A stretch of DNA of 64,000 bases from UBA5342 sp965662645. Lineage in GTDB: Bacteria > Bacteroidota > Bacteroidia > Bacteroidales > UBA5342. The notes under the pieces are model-generated. The model did not search any database, was not told the DNA's origin, and saw only the letters and a list, made by a program, of their open reading frames with translations. Shown here in pieces: positions 19,050-28,766 of the stretch. Numbering within the stretch: the stretch's first letter is position 1; every line of letters starts with the position of its first letter. The position numbers and the translations under genes were made by a program. The stretch is from positions 1 to 64,000 of the forward strand of contig CBFIII010000013.1 in assembly GCA_965662645.1 (NCBI GenBank), in the 5' to 3' direction.

Positions 19050-20405
19050 TTATTGAAATGAAAAGCGGTCTAAATGAAACAAATCCCCCGATTTGCCTTT
19101 AAAAACAAAATACAAGTCAGCCTTATCTTCGGCAGGGGTAATCTCACAAGCCACATCTTTATAATCGGTCCATTGTCCGGTGACAGGCACCTCACAAGTT
19201 CCGAGCATTTTTCCATCCTTGCTGTTAGCGTGCACTTCAATTGTTCCACCACGCACTGTAGCTACATGAAATAGGATTTTTCTTTTCGAGGAAAGATTCT
19301 CGATGTTAGGAAAAAATAAATGTCCATTATTTAAGATTTGCTGAATTTCAAATCCACCATTGGGACACTCTAGCTTACTTACATTATTAGCCCCCATATA
19401 CCATTCGGCTTCTATGCTTTCCCAGTTAGCATCATACTGCCCTACACCTGTAGTGTAATGCTTTTCCAAAAAATCAATATCGTCTACCATATCGCCATTA
19501 TTCTTATAGTGCAGGTAGGTTATTCTAGAATCCCGATAAAGAGCCACGTCCCTACCCCAAGCAAACTTACACCACACATGAAACCATTGATTTCTCCACT
19601 CAAAGTGATTACCATGGGCCTGCCCTGTCAATCCAAATTCTTCATTATTATCTCCCGAATTTCCAATATAAGTATAGGGGCCATAAACATTAGTAGAAGT
19701 AGCATACCAACCTCCTGCAGAAAGGTAATATAAGTGCTTATATTTATGAACAGATACCTTATCAGTACCTCCGAAATCCTTAAGTATGCCTAAGAACGTG
19801 ATGCGCTTGGGCTCTTCTGCCAATGACACCATGTCCTCATTAAGCTTAACCGCACAATAAAAACGGGTGGTGTCGTGCATACGGTTTCTACCAAAAAACA
19901 TATAAACTGATTTCTCAGAATCATCATCTACAAACAAGCAAGGATCATACTCATCAGTACCTGTTAAATCTTCATCTAGCATCGGTTTTCCTAAAGCATC
20001 AACAAAAGGGCCTCCGGGTGAAGAACTGGTCATTACCCCGGTATTGTTTTTCCAGTTTGAAAAATAAAAATAATAGGTATTGTTTCTAAAACAAGCATCA
20101 GGCGCCCAGCACTTCTCATAGGGCTTACCAATGTAAGTTTCTTCGGGTGTAATGGTACGCTCTAATGTCCACGAAATTAAATCAGGTGATGACCAAATCT
20201 TCCATTCCGGCATAAACCACCCTTTAGTGGTAGTAATAGAATCCAAATCTCTGGTCGCATACATATAAGCTTTGTTATTGTAAATATGTATGTGCGGATC
20301 TGCCATTCCCACATTAGGCACTAATGGATTATCGGCTAAAACTGATGACGTGTTTATTCCAAAGAGGAATAGGATGAAATACATTTGAAATTTGATTGCT
20401 TTCAT
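19050..20405 (-). CDS. GH43-like five-bladed propeller protein with CBM6 domain
   Basis: 451 residues, signal peptide (1-24), propeller about 28-320 and CBM6-type sandwich about 325-451. Asp36 in MADPH and Asp154 in YDPCLF fit the base and pKa-modulating Asp of GH43. The block that normally holds the acid Glu reads GGTDKVSVHKYKHLYYLS, so Asp215 seems to take its place. It may be a GH43 variant, a member of a related propeller family, or a non-hydrolytic binder. Tightly followed by the jelly-roll lyase (12 bp). A TGTAAGCGC motif (20428-20436) just upstream of the ATG recurs upstream of the GH2 at 56318-59173. Confidence 0.75.
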   Translation of the reverse strand: MKAIKFQMYFILFLFGINTSSVLADNPLVPNVGMADPHIHIYNNKAYMYATRDLDSITTTKGWFMPEWKIWSSPDLISWTLERTITPEETYIGKPYEKCWAPDACFRNNTYYFYFSNWKNNTGVMTSSSPGGPFVDALGKPMLDEDLTGTDEYDPCLFVDDDSEKSVYMFFGRNRMHDTTRFYCAVKLNEDMVSLAEEPKRITFLGILKDFGGTDKVSVHKYKHLYYLSAGGWYATSTNVYGPYTYIGNSGDNNEEFGLTGQAHGNHFEWRNQWFHVWCKFAWGRDVALYRDSRITYLHYKNNGDMVDDIDFLEKHYTTGVGQYDANWESIEAEWYMGANNVSKLECPNGGFEIQQILNNGHLFFPNIENLSSKRKILFHVATVRGGTIEVHANSKDGKMLGTCEVPVTGQWTDYKDVACEITPAEDKADLYFVFKGKSGDLFHLDRFSFQ

Positions 20406-20427
20406 TATTCAAAGATTTTAAATGATA

Positions 20428-20436
20428 TGTAAGCGC
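20428..20436. promoter_or_regulatory. TGTAAGCGC motif, copy 1
   Basis: The 9-mer lies 23-31 bp upstream of the GH43-CBM6 ATG and occurs again at 59204-59212 within TGTAAGCGCTTTAACA upstream of GH2. The half-site resembles LacI-family operators, but no such regulator is seen in the window. Confidence 0.25.
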
Positions 20437-20547
20437 AATTTACTTAATTCCATGTTGAAAACCGACACTTTATTTTAATTGAACATTTAAACTCCTGTCT
20501 ATCAAAACAACACAACATCCTTACTCCCTTGATTTTGTATTACTAAT

Positions 20548-23337
20548 TTACATCACCACCAGTTTTCGCAAAACATAACCTTTACTAGAACTTACTTTTA
20601 TAAAGTAAATTCCCGCACTGTCAATGGTCAAAGTCTCACGACCAACGAATCGACCAGTTTGGACTTTTACCCCTCTGCTATCAAACACCTCATAATTGGA
20701 TTCATCGCCATTATCAACCTTTATATTAAAGACTCCATCAGAAGGATTCGGCGAAATAATAACATCTATACGATTTAACTCATTGAGCGCAGATGCTTCT
20801 TCAAAATGGGCTACAAGACTCATATTTGAATTGAAAGTAATAGTGAGTGGATTTTCAGAGCTAGAAACAGCACCACTCCAATGACTAAATGTATATCCCT
20901 CCTTTGGAGTCGGTATAATGGAAACTTGCGATCCCTCAATATACTCCGCCAAATCAGGCGTTGCGGTACATGAACCATTTTCGGCACTTAGATTTAGTGC
21001 ATAAAAAGGTGTAATATCTTGCTCATAAACCTTTAGACCCTGGTTTTTAGAGTTGGCAACAAGTGTTGAATCACCATAGGTCAATTCATTTCCATCTCCA
21101 ATATAAAGGGTTACTTTTTCAGCATTCCCAATGAATTCTTTTCGCACAATAGCAAAACGCCCATTAAAGACAATTCCAACACCAGAAAAGGCTACTGAGT
21201 CTGGCTTATCCATGGCCAAGATGTAGTCGTAGATAGCTTTACCGTTAACAACACTTTTTACAATTGTACCTAATACTTTATTATTAACCACCATATTCTC
21301 TACCGATTGAATACTAGGTTCAGTATTCATTGAAGGTTCATAAGCCACCACAAATGGGTTATTCCATGCTTCCCCATTTTTTCTGATAATCAACAGCGGT
21401 GTTTTGGTTTTATCGTAACCAGAAGGTGCATCAATGGTTGCAGGTGTTAACGCCTTACTGTATTCCATATCGGCTGTTTTGGGCATTAAGGCATGCATAT
21501 ATTTGCCCTCTTTGGTCATTGCAAAACGCACCTTTACTGGTTCATTTAAGGTAGCTGTGGTATGAATATCTTCAATAAATCCCCATCCTGCTTTATTCAA
21601 AAATTGGCTAAATCGGCTGTTGGTTGCTGTCGTTGATAAATCAACGCCGTCAGCATCCATTAACTTCATCTCATCTCCAATATTATGGTAGAGGTAATCA
21701 TGAAACTTATCCACTAAACCGTCGCCTTTGGAACGGAACATATCAAAATAATAACCCGTTGTAGGACTGGTACGAATAATACTAACAGTACGTTGCTGAT
21801 CGTATTTTTGGGTGACATCATCAATTAACTGTTGCGAAAAAGTAAAGTTCTCCGATATAGGTGCTTCATCCATTAATGGCTCTAAGGCTAAGGTTTGTGT
21901 GGTTGGCATGCCACTGCCGCCCCAACCGCCAATACCTTTTGAGATGCCGTTAACGGTAACACTATTATGTCCAGGATACTCTTTGAGGTAATCGTCATGG
22001 AATGAAGATGATCTAACCTTATCTTCGCCGCCCGAAGTTCCTAATACCTCTCCTAATCCATAAAGCTCCAAATCTAAGCCTGAACAGTCGGAGTGTACAT
22101 AGGAGGCTCCTCCAGAATAACACATCAACCCATTTTGTTTGGCATTTGCTCCAAATAAATTACGTTGTACCACAAGACCTTGTCGCTTGGCAATTTTGGT
22201 AGTACTTGGCACAAAAGGCTCGGCATTATATTGATCGAAATCATATCCCCAAAAAAGTTTCAAGGGTGTATCGTAGTAAAAACCACCATTTTCCCATGTA
22301 TGACTTCTTTCATTATTTTCTCCGTAATAATATTTAAGATGATTCCCCATCTGCTGTTTTACGTCTTGCAAATGTGCATTGTCTGGATTATTGTCTGCCA
22401 AACGGTAAATCAGTTCATACTGATCTTCATAGCCAGCATAATCGAACACGCCATCAACGGCATCACCTCTATGTGAATCGCCAAAACGCGCATGCTCGCC
22501 GTTGGGATAATAAAAATTCTGAAAGAAGTTACAACCATCCACCAGATGCATATAATTATCAAGTAGATTTAGCTCAGGCCATTCTCTATCAACGGATTCA
22601 ATAAACATAAGCACTCGCATTACCTGATTGGAACTGTAGGTAAAACTTTCGGCCCAAGCCCCTTGCTCATTCACATTTCCATCAATTAACTCAGGTAAAG
22701 GATCTTGTCTCTTCTCAACACCTGTTACGTACATTTTATTGAACAAGGCATTTCGTGTTGTTTCATCGGTAACATTCATTAGCGAATACCATGCCACCGG
22801 ACTTTCCATTACCGCCCAATTGTTATCGCCAAGACCTGAATTAAGCGTACAGTTGACTTGATTGACAAAATACTTTTGCACAGCTGCTTCATCAAAAGGT
22901 TTACGCCCTTTAGTAATGGGATCAAATACAGTTACGCCCGGAGCCGAGATATAAGATTTAATCAGGTCATAAGCCAAAGGCAACACATGCGTGTATCGAG
23001 CCTCAACAATATAGCTTTCAGTCAACAACAAACCACCATAATTATGTGAAGACATATTCATTTGGGATAAACCTTCGGTATAACTACTAATAATATCGGC
23101 AGCTAATTGTGCATAATCCGTATTACCTGTCAGGTAATAAGCCGACGCACAATCAAAGGCTAAATTTAGGAAGTTGGTATGAATGTTTAAAAGTAGGCCT
23201 CCCAAATAGCTTACCATTAATTTATCATCGCCAGTGGTAGTGCTAGTCCCCTTTTTATAGTGTAGTTCCATTCCAAATAATGGATCACTATTGTACGGTG
23301 GTATATCATCAAGGCTGATTTCATTTACATCGTGCCC
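20548..23337 (-). CDS. Heparinase II/III-fold polysaccharide lyase, C-terminal part of a frameshifted gene
   Basis: Together with 23321-24583 this makes one gene broken by a single-base shift in a G5 run (23335-23339). The open frame continues upstream of the first ATG (23271) to the run. It contains the rest of the toroid, the beta-sandwich with YVHSDCSGLDLELYG (catalytic-His region of heparinase-type lyases), an InlB-type repeat (HWSGAVSSSENPL) and a T9SS sorting domain ending LRKLVVM. It aligns along its whole length with 24883-28665. PL37 or PL40 ulvan-lyase membership is possible from the fold and context. Either a true pseudogene or a sequencing error; see the N-terminal part. Confidence 0.8.
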   Translation of the reverse strand, partial: GHDVNEISLDDIPPYNSDPLFGMELHYKKGTSTTTGDDKLMVSYLGGLLLNIHTNFLNLAFDCASAYYLTGNTDYAQLAADIISSYTEGLSQMNMSSHNYGGLLLTESYIVEARYTHVLPLAYDLIKSYISAPGVTVFDPITKGRKPFDEAAVQKYFVNQVNCTLNSGLGDNNWAVMESPVAWYSLMNVTDETTRNALFNKMYVTGVEKRQDPLPELIDGNVNEQGAWAESFTYSSNQVMRVLMFIESVDREWPELNLLDNYMHLVDGCNFFQNFYYPNGEHARFGDSHRGDAVDGVFDYAGYEDQYELIYRLADNNPDNAHLQDVKQQMGNHLKYYYGENNERSHTWENGGFYYDTPLKLFWGYDFDQYNAEPFVPSTTKIAKRQGLVVQRNLFGANAKQNGLMCYSGGASYVHSDCSGLDLELYGLGEVLGTSGGEDKVRSSSFHDDYLKEYPGHNSVTVNGISKGIGGWGGSGMPTTQTLALEPLMDEAPISENFTFSQQLIDDVTQKYDQQRTVSIIRTSPTTGYYFDMFRSKGDGLVDKFHDYLYHNIGDEMKLMDADGVDLSTTATNSRFSQFLNKAGWGFIEDIHTTATLNEPVKVRFAMTKEGKYMHALMPKTADMEYSKALTPATIDAPSGYDKTKTPLLIIRKNGEAWNNPFVVAYEPSMNTEPSIQSVENMVVNNKVLGTIVKSVVNGKAIYDYILAMDKPDSVAFSGVGIVFNGRFAIVRKEFIGNAEKVTLYIGDGNELTYGDSTLVANSKNQGLKVYEQDITPFYALNLSAENGSCTATPDLAEYIEGSQVSIIPTPKEGYTFSHWSGAVSSSENPLTITFNSNMSLVAHFEEASALNELNRIDVIISPNPSDGVFNIKVDNGDESNYEVFDSRGVKVQTGRFVGRETLTIDSAGIYFIKVSSSKGYVLRKLVVM

Positions 23338-24583
23338 CCTCTACTGTTTTTACTCGAAGGCCATACGTTGCTCTATGTAAGGTTGGTATAGCTGCATTAC
23401 CACTATATTGTGGTGGAACACTAATTGTTGCATCGGTATAATTACTACAACTACCCCAAGTGCGAGGTATGCGACTACAAAGGTATTCTGGATCTTCTTT
23501 ATGCTGTTTAACACGAGATGCTATTTTACTTTTTAGCATAGAGAGAAGGCCGTTTGCCCAATTATAATTCTCAATGTTATACATAATACGCTTATGATCG
23601 GCAGGGGTAGCCCAAATTTTGGGATTTGCGGTAAACAATGAATTTGCCACAGGTGCTAAAGCAAAGTAATCGGCCTGATGAGCGTTAGAACCCTGCATAG
23701 CGATTTTTATCTCGTGATACCCAGGCGAAAGCCTTATAGATGCTGATGCGCTAACATCCTCCCAGTTCACGCTTGCCACTGATGCCAAACCAACTTTCCC
23801 CAACACGCTATCATCCAACAATATGACAATAGAATCAGCATTAGAGGCTAGTTTTTTATAGTGGTAAGAAAAATCAAACATTCCCCCTCCTGCACCAACA
23901 CGAAATGGAAACGTTAGGATATCTTGACCCTGAATATTTGTTATGTAGGACGGATTAATGCCTTCGATGGTGCACTTTCCCGCACTAATGGACGATAAAG
24001 TAGCATCGAAATCCTCCATCTGAAAGGTGTCAGTCTCATAAGTAAATGCTGAGATTAATTTGATTTGTTTCTCCTGCAGAGAGCCCTCTACGGCATCCAA
24101 CAAAAAGCGGTCAATATTAAAAGCACCCGAACTCCCTTTATACTGGGTATAAATGGTATGAAAACCAGGACTTAGCTGAAAAGCATTTGAAGCGACCATG
24201 TTCCACCCTTCTGTTCTTAACCATATCTTATCTTGCGCACCGTCATCCACCCATAAATACATATAGCCTTCAGCTGACGCGCCACTAAAACCCTTATAAT
24301 CTATAGTCAGAACAAAAGTACCACCTCCAGAACCAACATAGATGGGGTACCCTAAGGTTGAACCGGTCTTTGGATTCCCAATAACGATGCGGCCATCTAA
24401 TTCCGTGGGCACATTCTTTCCTGGTACAGAAGTGACATTGGTAGCATTCCATTCGGCTTCAATAGTATCTGTACTATAATCGATAGCCGCTATTTGAATA
24501 GTGTCACCGGCTTGGTACTGCGCCATACTCTTACTTGCCATTAACAATAAGCAAATAAGCCAGGTAAATTTAATGTGTTTCAT
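23321..24583 (-). CDS. N-terminal part of the frameshifted lyase: signal peptide and two CBM-like domains
   Basis: From the ATG at 24583 (a TTG at 24628 is also in frame but would precede the signal peptide MKHIKFTWLICLLLMASKSMA). Two jelly-roll carbohydrate-binding-like domains and the first helices of the toroid follow; then the frame hits a stop soon after the G5 run. Deleting one G restores a continuous ~1345-codon frame (VEGHDVNEISLDD...), like the intact 1260-residue paralogue. Alone it would be a secreted double-CBM protein without a catalytic domain. Confidence 0.75.
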   Translation of the reverse strand: MKHIKFTWLICLLLMASKSMAQYQAGDTIQIAAIDYSTDTIEAEWNATNVTSVPGKNVPTELDGRIVIGNPKTGSTLGYPIYVGSGGGTFVLTIDYKGFSGASAEGYMYLWVDDGAQDKIWLRTEGWNMVASNAFQLSPGFHTIYTQYKGSSGAFNIDRFLLDAVEGSLQEKQIKLISAFTYETDTFQMEDFDATLSSISAGKCTIEGINPSYITNIQGQDILTFPFRVGAGGGMFDFSYHYKKLASNADSIVILLDDSVLGKVGLASVASVNWEDVSASASIRLSPGYHEIKIAMQGSNAHQADYFALAPVANSLFTANPKIWATPADHKRIMYNIENYNWANGLLSMLKSKIASRVKQHKEDPEYLCSRIPRTWGSCSNYTDATISVPPQYSGNAAIPTLHRATYGLRVKTVEGARCK

Positions 24584-24598
24584 GTGTTTGAAATTAGT

Positions 24599-24614
24599 CC
24601 CGATAGCTATCGGG
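24599..24614. repeat. REP palindrome CCCGATAGCTATCGGG, copy 1
   Basis: Perfect 16-bp palindrome 16 bp upstream of the lyase ATG; an identical copy occurs 16 bp upstream of the paralogous lyase gene (28681-28696). This sequence is a frequent REP-like repeat in Bacteroidota genomes, from memory. Confidence 0.75.
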
Positions 24615-24627
24615 AAGACTATAGGCA

Positions 24628-24668
<41 letters not shown>

Positions 24669-24694
24669 GCTGACGCACGTAAAGGAAATTAATC

Positions 24695-24726
24695 ATCTGC
24701 CCGTCTGTCTACTGACAGGTAGATGT
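24695..24726. repeat. Imperfect hairpin repeat
   Basis: CATCTGCCCGTCTGTC and GACAGGTAGATG form an imperfect inverted repeat in the 5' flank of the frameshifted lyase; it looks like a decayed REP. Confidence 0.4.
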
Positions 24727-24882
24727 GTCAAAAATCCTTTATCATGAGTGTTTCATCTGTTTATAATTGTTTGTTTTTGTGACAAAAAACGCTCAAGAAA
24801 TGTCAATCAATAACGATGTCAATCTTGCAATTTACCTATGAAAAAAGAATATTTATAATTCACTTGAACGTTTCGTTTGCAT

Positions 24883-27800
24883 TTATATCACGATCAATTT
24901 TCGTAAAGCACTCCCTTTACTAGAACTCACTTTCATAAAGTAAATCCCCTCTCCGTCGATGGTCAACACCTTACGACCTACGAATTGACCAGTTTGCACT
25001 TTCAGCCCTTTGCTATCATACAGCTCATAGGTGGATTCATCGCCATTATCAGCCTTTATAGTAAACACGCCATCAGAAGGATTCGGCGATATATTAACAT
25101 CTAGACGGCTTAATGTGTTTAGCGCAGTTACTTCTTCAAAATTGGCTACAAGTGTCATACTTGAATCAACGGTTATAGAGAGTGGGTTTTCTGAGCTAGA
25201 AACAGAACCACTCCATCCTGTAAAGGCATAACCCTCTTCGGCCGTCGCTGTCAATTCAAGCTCAGTACCTTCGATATAAACTAATTGCTCTAAAGACTGA
25301 CTCACAGCACCTTCAGTGACATTAGAACTCACATTGAAGGTATACGTCGCCACAGGCTCTACCTTTTCGACATTAGAAAAAGTTTGCAAGCCCTTATTCT
25401 CCTGTGCTTCTAATGTACTTGTGCCATATTTGAGCTCTGTACCTTCTCCTATATAAAGCATCACATCTTCATGCGTATCCGAAACAGCAACGGTACGAAC
25501 AACAGCAAATCTACCATTAAATGTAATACCATAAGCCTCCACCTCAACAATACCTGGACTAGGCAATGAAATGACATAATCGGTAACGAGTGTACTCCCT
25601 GCTTTGGAGACTACTTTGGCCCCTACCACCATATTCCCAGACACGAGTTGCTCAGTACTTTGCACACTGGAACGCTCCTTATCCGAAGGTTCAAGAATTG
25701 TTATATATGGCCTGTTCCATGCTTCACCATTCTGACGAATGGCTATTACCTGTGTTTTCTTGCTTACATAGTCATTTTTAGCTTCACGCGTTGGTGGTGC
25801 CAATGCTTTAGTGTATTCTCTGTCGATACCACCAGGGATAGACAGGTGCATGTATTTGTTATCATACTCTATATCAAAGCGAATCTTCAACTCATCATTA
25901 GTAGATGCCGTGGTTTTTTCGTCTTCAAAAAAGCGCCAGCCTGGAGAATGTACAATATCATTAATATCATTATCATATTTGCTTGTGCTAGTTAGTGGGT
26001 AAGCAATACCCTCAGCATTTGATATGGTCGTTTTATCGCCAAGGTTATGGTAAATATAATCATGAAAATTGTTTTTAGTCAACGACTTTGAGCGAAACAT
26101 ATCAAAATAATAAGCTGTCGTTGCACTGGTGCGAATGACACTAAGTGTGCGCTGTTGATCGCAGTTATTGACTTCATCTTTCAAAAATTGGGTCGCAAAA
26201 CTAAAATCTGAGCTAATAGGATCTTCCATATGTTTGGGTTCTGAAGCGATATTAACCGTGGTATTCTGCCATACATTACTTTCGCTTTTCCATGCCCCCG
26301 TTTGCAAACCATGAGAAGTTCCATTGACAATGACCGTATTGTTGCCTGCATACAAACGAAAGTAATCGGTATGTTCTGGCTCACTTCTACCAGCAACAGA
26401 TGGTGACAAACCAGCGTTAGGAGCCATTACATAGCCTGCGCCGTATAACTCCATAGCAATACCCGTACAATGCGAATGCACATAATGCGCACCACCAATG
26501 TATCCGTTTAAGCCATACAGCTCATTGTTTTCCTCTACGTAATTTCTCTGTAATGCCACACCGGCATGCTCTACAAGCACTGTCGGTTTAAAATCCACTA
26601 TTCCTGATACTGAATCAGGAATAGATATCCCCCAAAACAACTCAAGTGATTTACTATGGGCATATTGATCAGTTGGAATAATAGGATTATAACCACCAAC
26701 ACTGTTGTAGAATTGCTTTAAAGTGACTTCTGCTTTCTGTTTTAAATCATCGTAACCATTTCTTTCGGACATGTTCATAATATAACGATAATACTCATCA
26801 GAATTTTCATTATATCGCTTCGAATCACCAAAACGAATATAAGTATAGGTCGGATCTTTTAAGTTAGGATAAATAAAACTGCCCTCTAGAAGATGTCTAT
26901 TATTTTTCACCGCATTTAGTTCGGGCTTTAAGCGATCTACTATATTTAATATCTTGGGCACATCAACCATAAAGCTATAGCTTAAAGATTCTGGCCAAAT
27001 TCCTTGACTAGTATACATAGGCAGAATAGTTTTGGTAAATGAAGCTTGTTGCTTAGTACCTGTTTCCCAAAACACTTTGAACAAACGCTCTCTTTCAACA
27101 TCATCGGAAACGCATAATATTGGGAATAAAGCGCCAGGAGCAGTTAACACATGATGATTGGTAATGACTCTTCCATGTGTATCGGAATCACCATATTCTT
27201 GAAGGACATTGCCTGCAATATTTTTCATCATCTTTTGTATTGCATCATCATCAAAAGAGTTTCTTGTTTTGGTGTCAATATCATAAAATGTGGTATATGG
27301 ACTCTTAACATAACCGTAAATAAAATCATAAATCAAGGCAATGAAAGGATAGATTTGGCGGGCATCCATAAAGTGGTCCGCAAGAACATCTGAAGTCTGG
27401 GGCGTTTTATTAGCCAGTTTCTTGCAATAATAAGCCAAAATATCTGCCGAAAACTGTGCATAAGACTCTTCACTCGTTAAAAAGTAAATGATGGCTGCAT
27501 CCAAACCTAATGGTAGGTCATTGTGCGTCTCATATACTCCAAATTCAGGAATAGATGACAATATTGTTTCTGGATTAGTTTCATGACTAAAAACGGCACT
27601 AGCAACATTATTTTTTAATTGTGTAACGATTGATTCAGCCCACTGATTATCAGCTATTTTATCTAAAAGTTGAGACTTCTCATCTGCATTGACGAAAATA
27701 ATAGGGTGTTCATTAAGCAATGAATTCTCTACTGGTGCAAGCACAAAATAATCGGCTATATGAGCATCTGTCCCATTTATAACAATTTTAATTTCATGAT

Positions 27801-28665
27801 AGCTTGGAGCCAAAACGATAGGTGCTACAGATGTCACAGTCTCCCATTCAGTAGATATAGCGTTGCTCAAATCAATAGATTCTAACATACTATCACCAAG
27901 ACATAGTTGTATAGAAGCGGCATTTCCTGTTAGTTTTTTATAGTGGTATGTAAAATCAAACATTCCACCTCCGGCACCTACACGCACCGGAAAAACGAGA
28001 GTGTCTTTATCTTGTACATCGGTTACATAGGTCGGATTGTCACCTTCAATGGTACACTTTCCTGAAGTAATTGAAGACAATTTACTGTTATACGTTTCTA
28101 CTTCCAGCGTCTCTGGAGCATAAGTTAGGGCAGATATCTGCCTTACGGGTTCTGCTTGCAATGAACCAGGTAGGGCATTTAGCAAAAATTTATCGATAAA
28201 AAAGCTGCCTGAACTCCCTTTATACTCCGTATAGATAGTATGAAAACCAGGCGTAAGCTGAAAAGAATTTGAAGTAGATGTAGTCCACCCCTCAGTTCTC
28301 ATCCATATCTTATCTTTGGCTCCGCCATCAACCCATAAATTCATATACCCTTCAGCAGAATAACCGGTAACACCTTTATAATCTATAGTCATTATAAAAG
28401 AACCACCTGCAGCTCCAACAAAAACAGGATAACCTAAGATAGAACCCGATTTGGTATTACCTATCACTATTCTGCCATCTAACTCCGTGGGCACATTCTT
28501 TCCTGGTACAGAAGTGACATTGGTAGCATTCCATTCTGCTTCAATCGTATCTGTGATATAATCGATAGCAGCTATCTGAATAGTGTCACCAGCTTGGTAC
28601 TGTGCAAAACTCCTACTTGCCATTAACAAAAAGCAAATAAGCCATGTAAATTTTATATATTTCAT
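24883..28665 (-). CDS. Heparinase II/III-fold polysaccharide lyase with two CBM-like domains, InlB repeat and T9SS tail
   Basis: 1260 residues. Signal peptide (1-21), two related jelly-roll carbohydrate-binding-like modules (about 30-165 and 180-310), alpha/alpha toroid (about 315-690) with NHHVLTAPG and PESLSYSF, a beta-sandwich heparinase domain with YVHSHCTGIAMELYG, an InlB_B-type repeat (about 1130-1180, GWSGSVSSSENPL) and a T9SS sorting domain (about 1185-1260). The fold is that of heparinase II/III lyases, which cut uronate-containing chains by beta-elimination; ulvan-active PL37/PL40 families have this fold, but the family cannot be settled by eye. It is a tandem paralogue of the frameshifted gene downstream and follows the GH78 gene by 101 bp. 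Secreted by T9SS. Confidence 0.83.
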   Translation of the reverse strand: MKYIKFTWLICFLLMASRSFAQYQAGDTIQIAAIDYITDTIEAEWNATNVTSVPGKNVPTELDGRIVIGNTKSGSILGYPVFVGAAGGSFIMTIDYKGVTGYSAEGYMNLWVDGGAKDKIWMRTEGWTTSTSNSFQLTPGFHTIYTEYKGSSGSFFIDKFLLNALPGSLQAEPVRQISALTYAPETLEVETYNSKLSSITSGKCTIEGDNPTYVTDVQDKDTLVFPVRVGAGGGMFDFTYHYKKLTGNAASIQLCLGDSMLESIDLSNAISTEWETVTSVAPIVLAPSYHEIKIVINGTDAHIADYFVLAPVENSLLNEHPIIFVNADEKSQLLDKIADNQWAESIVTQLKNNVASAVFSHETNPETILSSIPEFGVYETHNDLPLGLDAAIIYFLTSEESYAQFSADILAYYCKKLANKTPQTSDVLADHFMDARQIYPFIALIYDFIYGYVKSPYTTFYDIDTKTRNSFDDDAIQKMMKNIAGNVLQEYGDSDTHGRVITNHHVLTAPGALFPILCVSDDVERERLFKVFWETGTKQQASFTKTILPMYTSQGIWPESLSYSFMVDVPKILNIVDRLKPELNAVKNNRHLLEGSFIYPNLKDPTYTYIRFGDSKRYNENSDEYYRYIMNMSERNGYDDLKQKAEVTLKQFYNSVGGYNPIIPTDQYAHSKSLELFWGISIPDSVSGIVDFKPTVLVEHAGVALQRNYVEENNELYGLNGYIGGAHYVHSHCTGIAMELYGAGYVMAPNAGLSPSVAGRSEPEHTDYFRLYAGNNTVIVNGTSHGLQTGAWKSESNVWQNTTVNIASEPKHMEDPISSDFSFATQFLKDEVNNCDQQRTLSVIRTSATTAYYFDMFRSKSLTKNNFHDYIYHNLGDKTTISNAEGIAYPLTSTSKYDNDINDIVHSPGWRFFEDEKTTASTNDELKIRFDIEYDNKYMHLSIPGGIDREYTKALAPPTREAKNDYVSKKTQVIAIRQNGEAWNRPYITILEPSDKERSSVQSTEQLVSGNMVVGAKVVSKAGSTLVTDYVISLPSPGIVEVEAYGITFNGRFAVVRTVAVSDTHEDVMLYIGEGTELKYGTSTLEAQENKGLQTFSNVEKVEPVATYTFNVSSNVTEGAVSQSLEQLVYIEGTELELTATAEEGYAFTGWSGSVSSSENPLSITVDSSMTLVANFEEVTALNTLSRLDVNISPNPSDGVFTIKADNGDESTYELYDSKGLKVQTGQFVGRKVLTIDGEGIYFMKVSSSKGSALRKLIVI

Positions 28666-28680
28666 CTGTTTATTATTAGT

Positions 28681-28750
28681 CCCGATAGCTATCGGGAAGA
28701 CTGTACTTCGACTTCGTGGTCACTGAGCTTGTCGAATGTGCTCAGCAACC
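28681..28750. repeat. REP palindrome copy 2 plus TTCGAC...GTCGAA hairpin
   Basis: 28681-28696 repeats CCCGATAGCTATCGGG. Next to it 28704-28750 holds the CACTGAGCTTGTCGAA-type inverted repeat, also common between Bacteroidota genes. Both fill the gap between the GH78 and lyase genes. Confidence 0.7.
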
Positions 28751-28766
28751 TGAGACTCAACCCCAT

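Noticed and set aside
20428..20436. LacI-type operator as firm call
   Set aside because: Only a 9-bp match with 59204-59212 and no LacI-family gene in the window; kept as a low-confidence motif.
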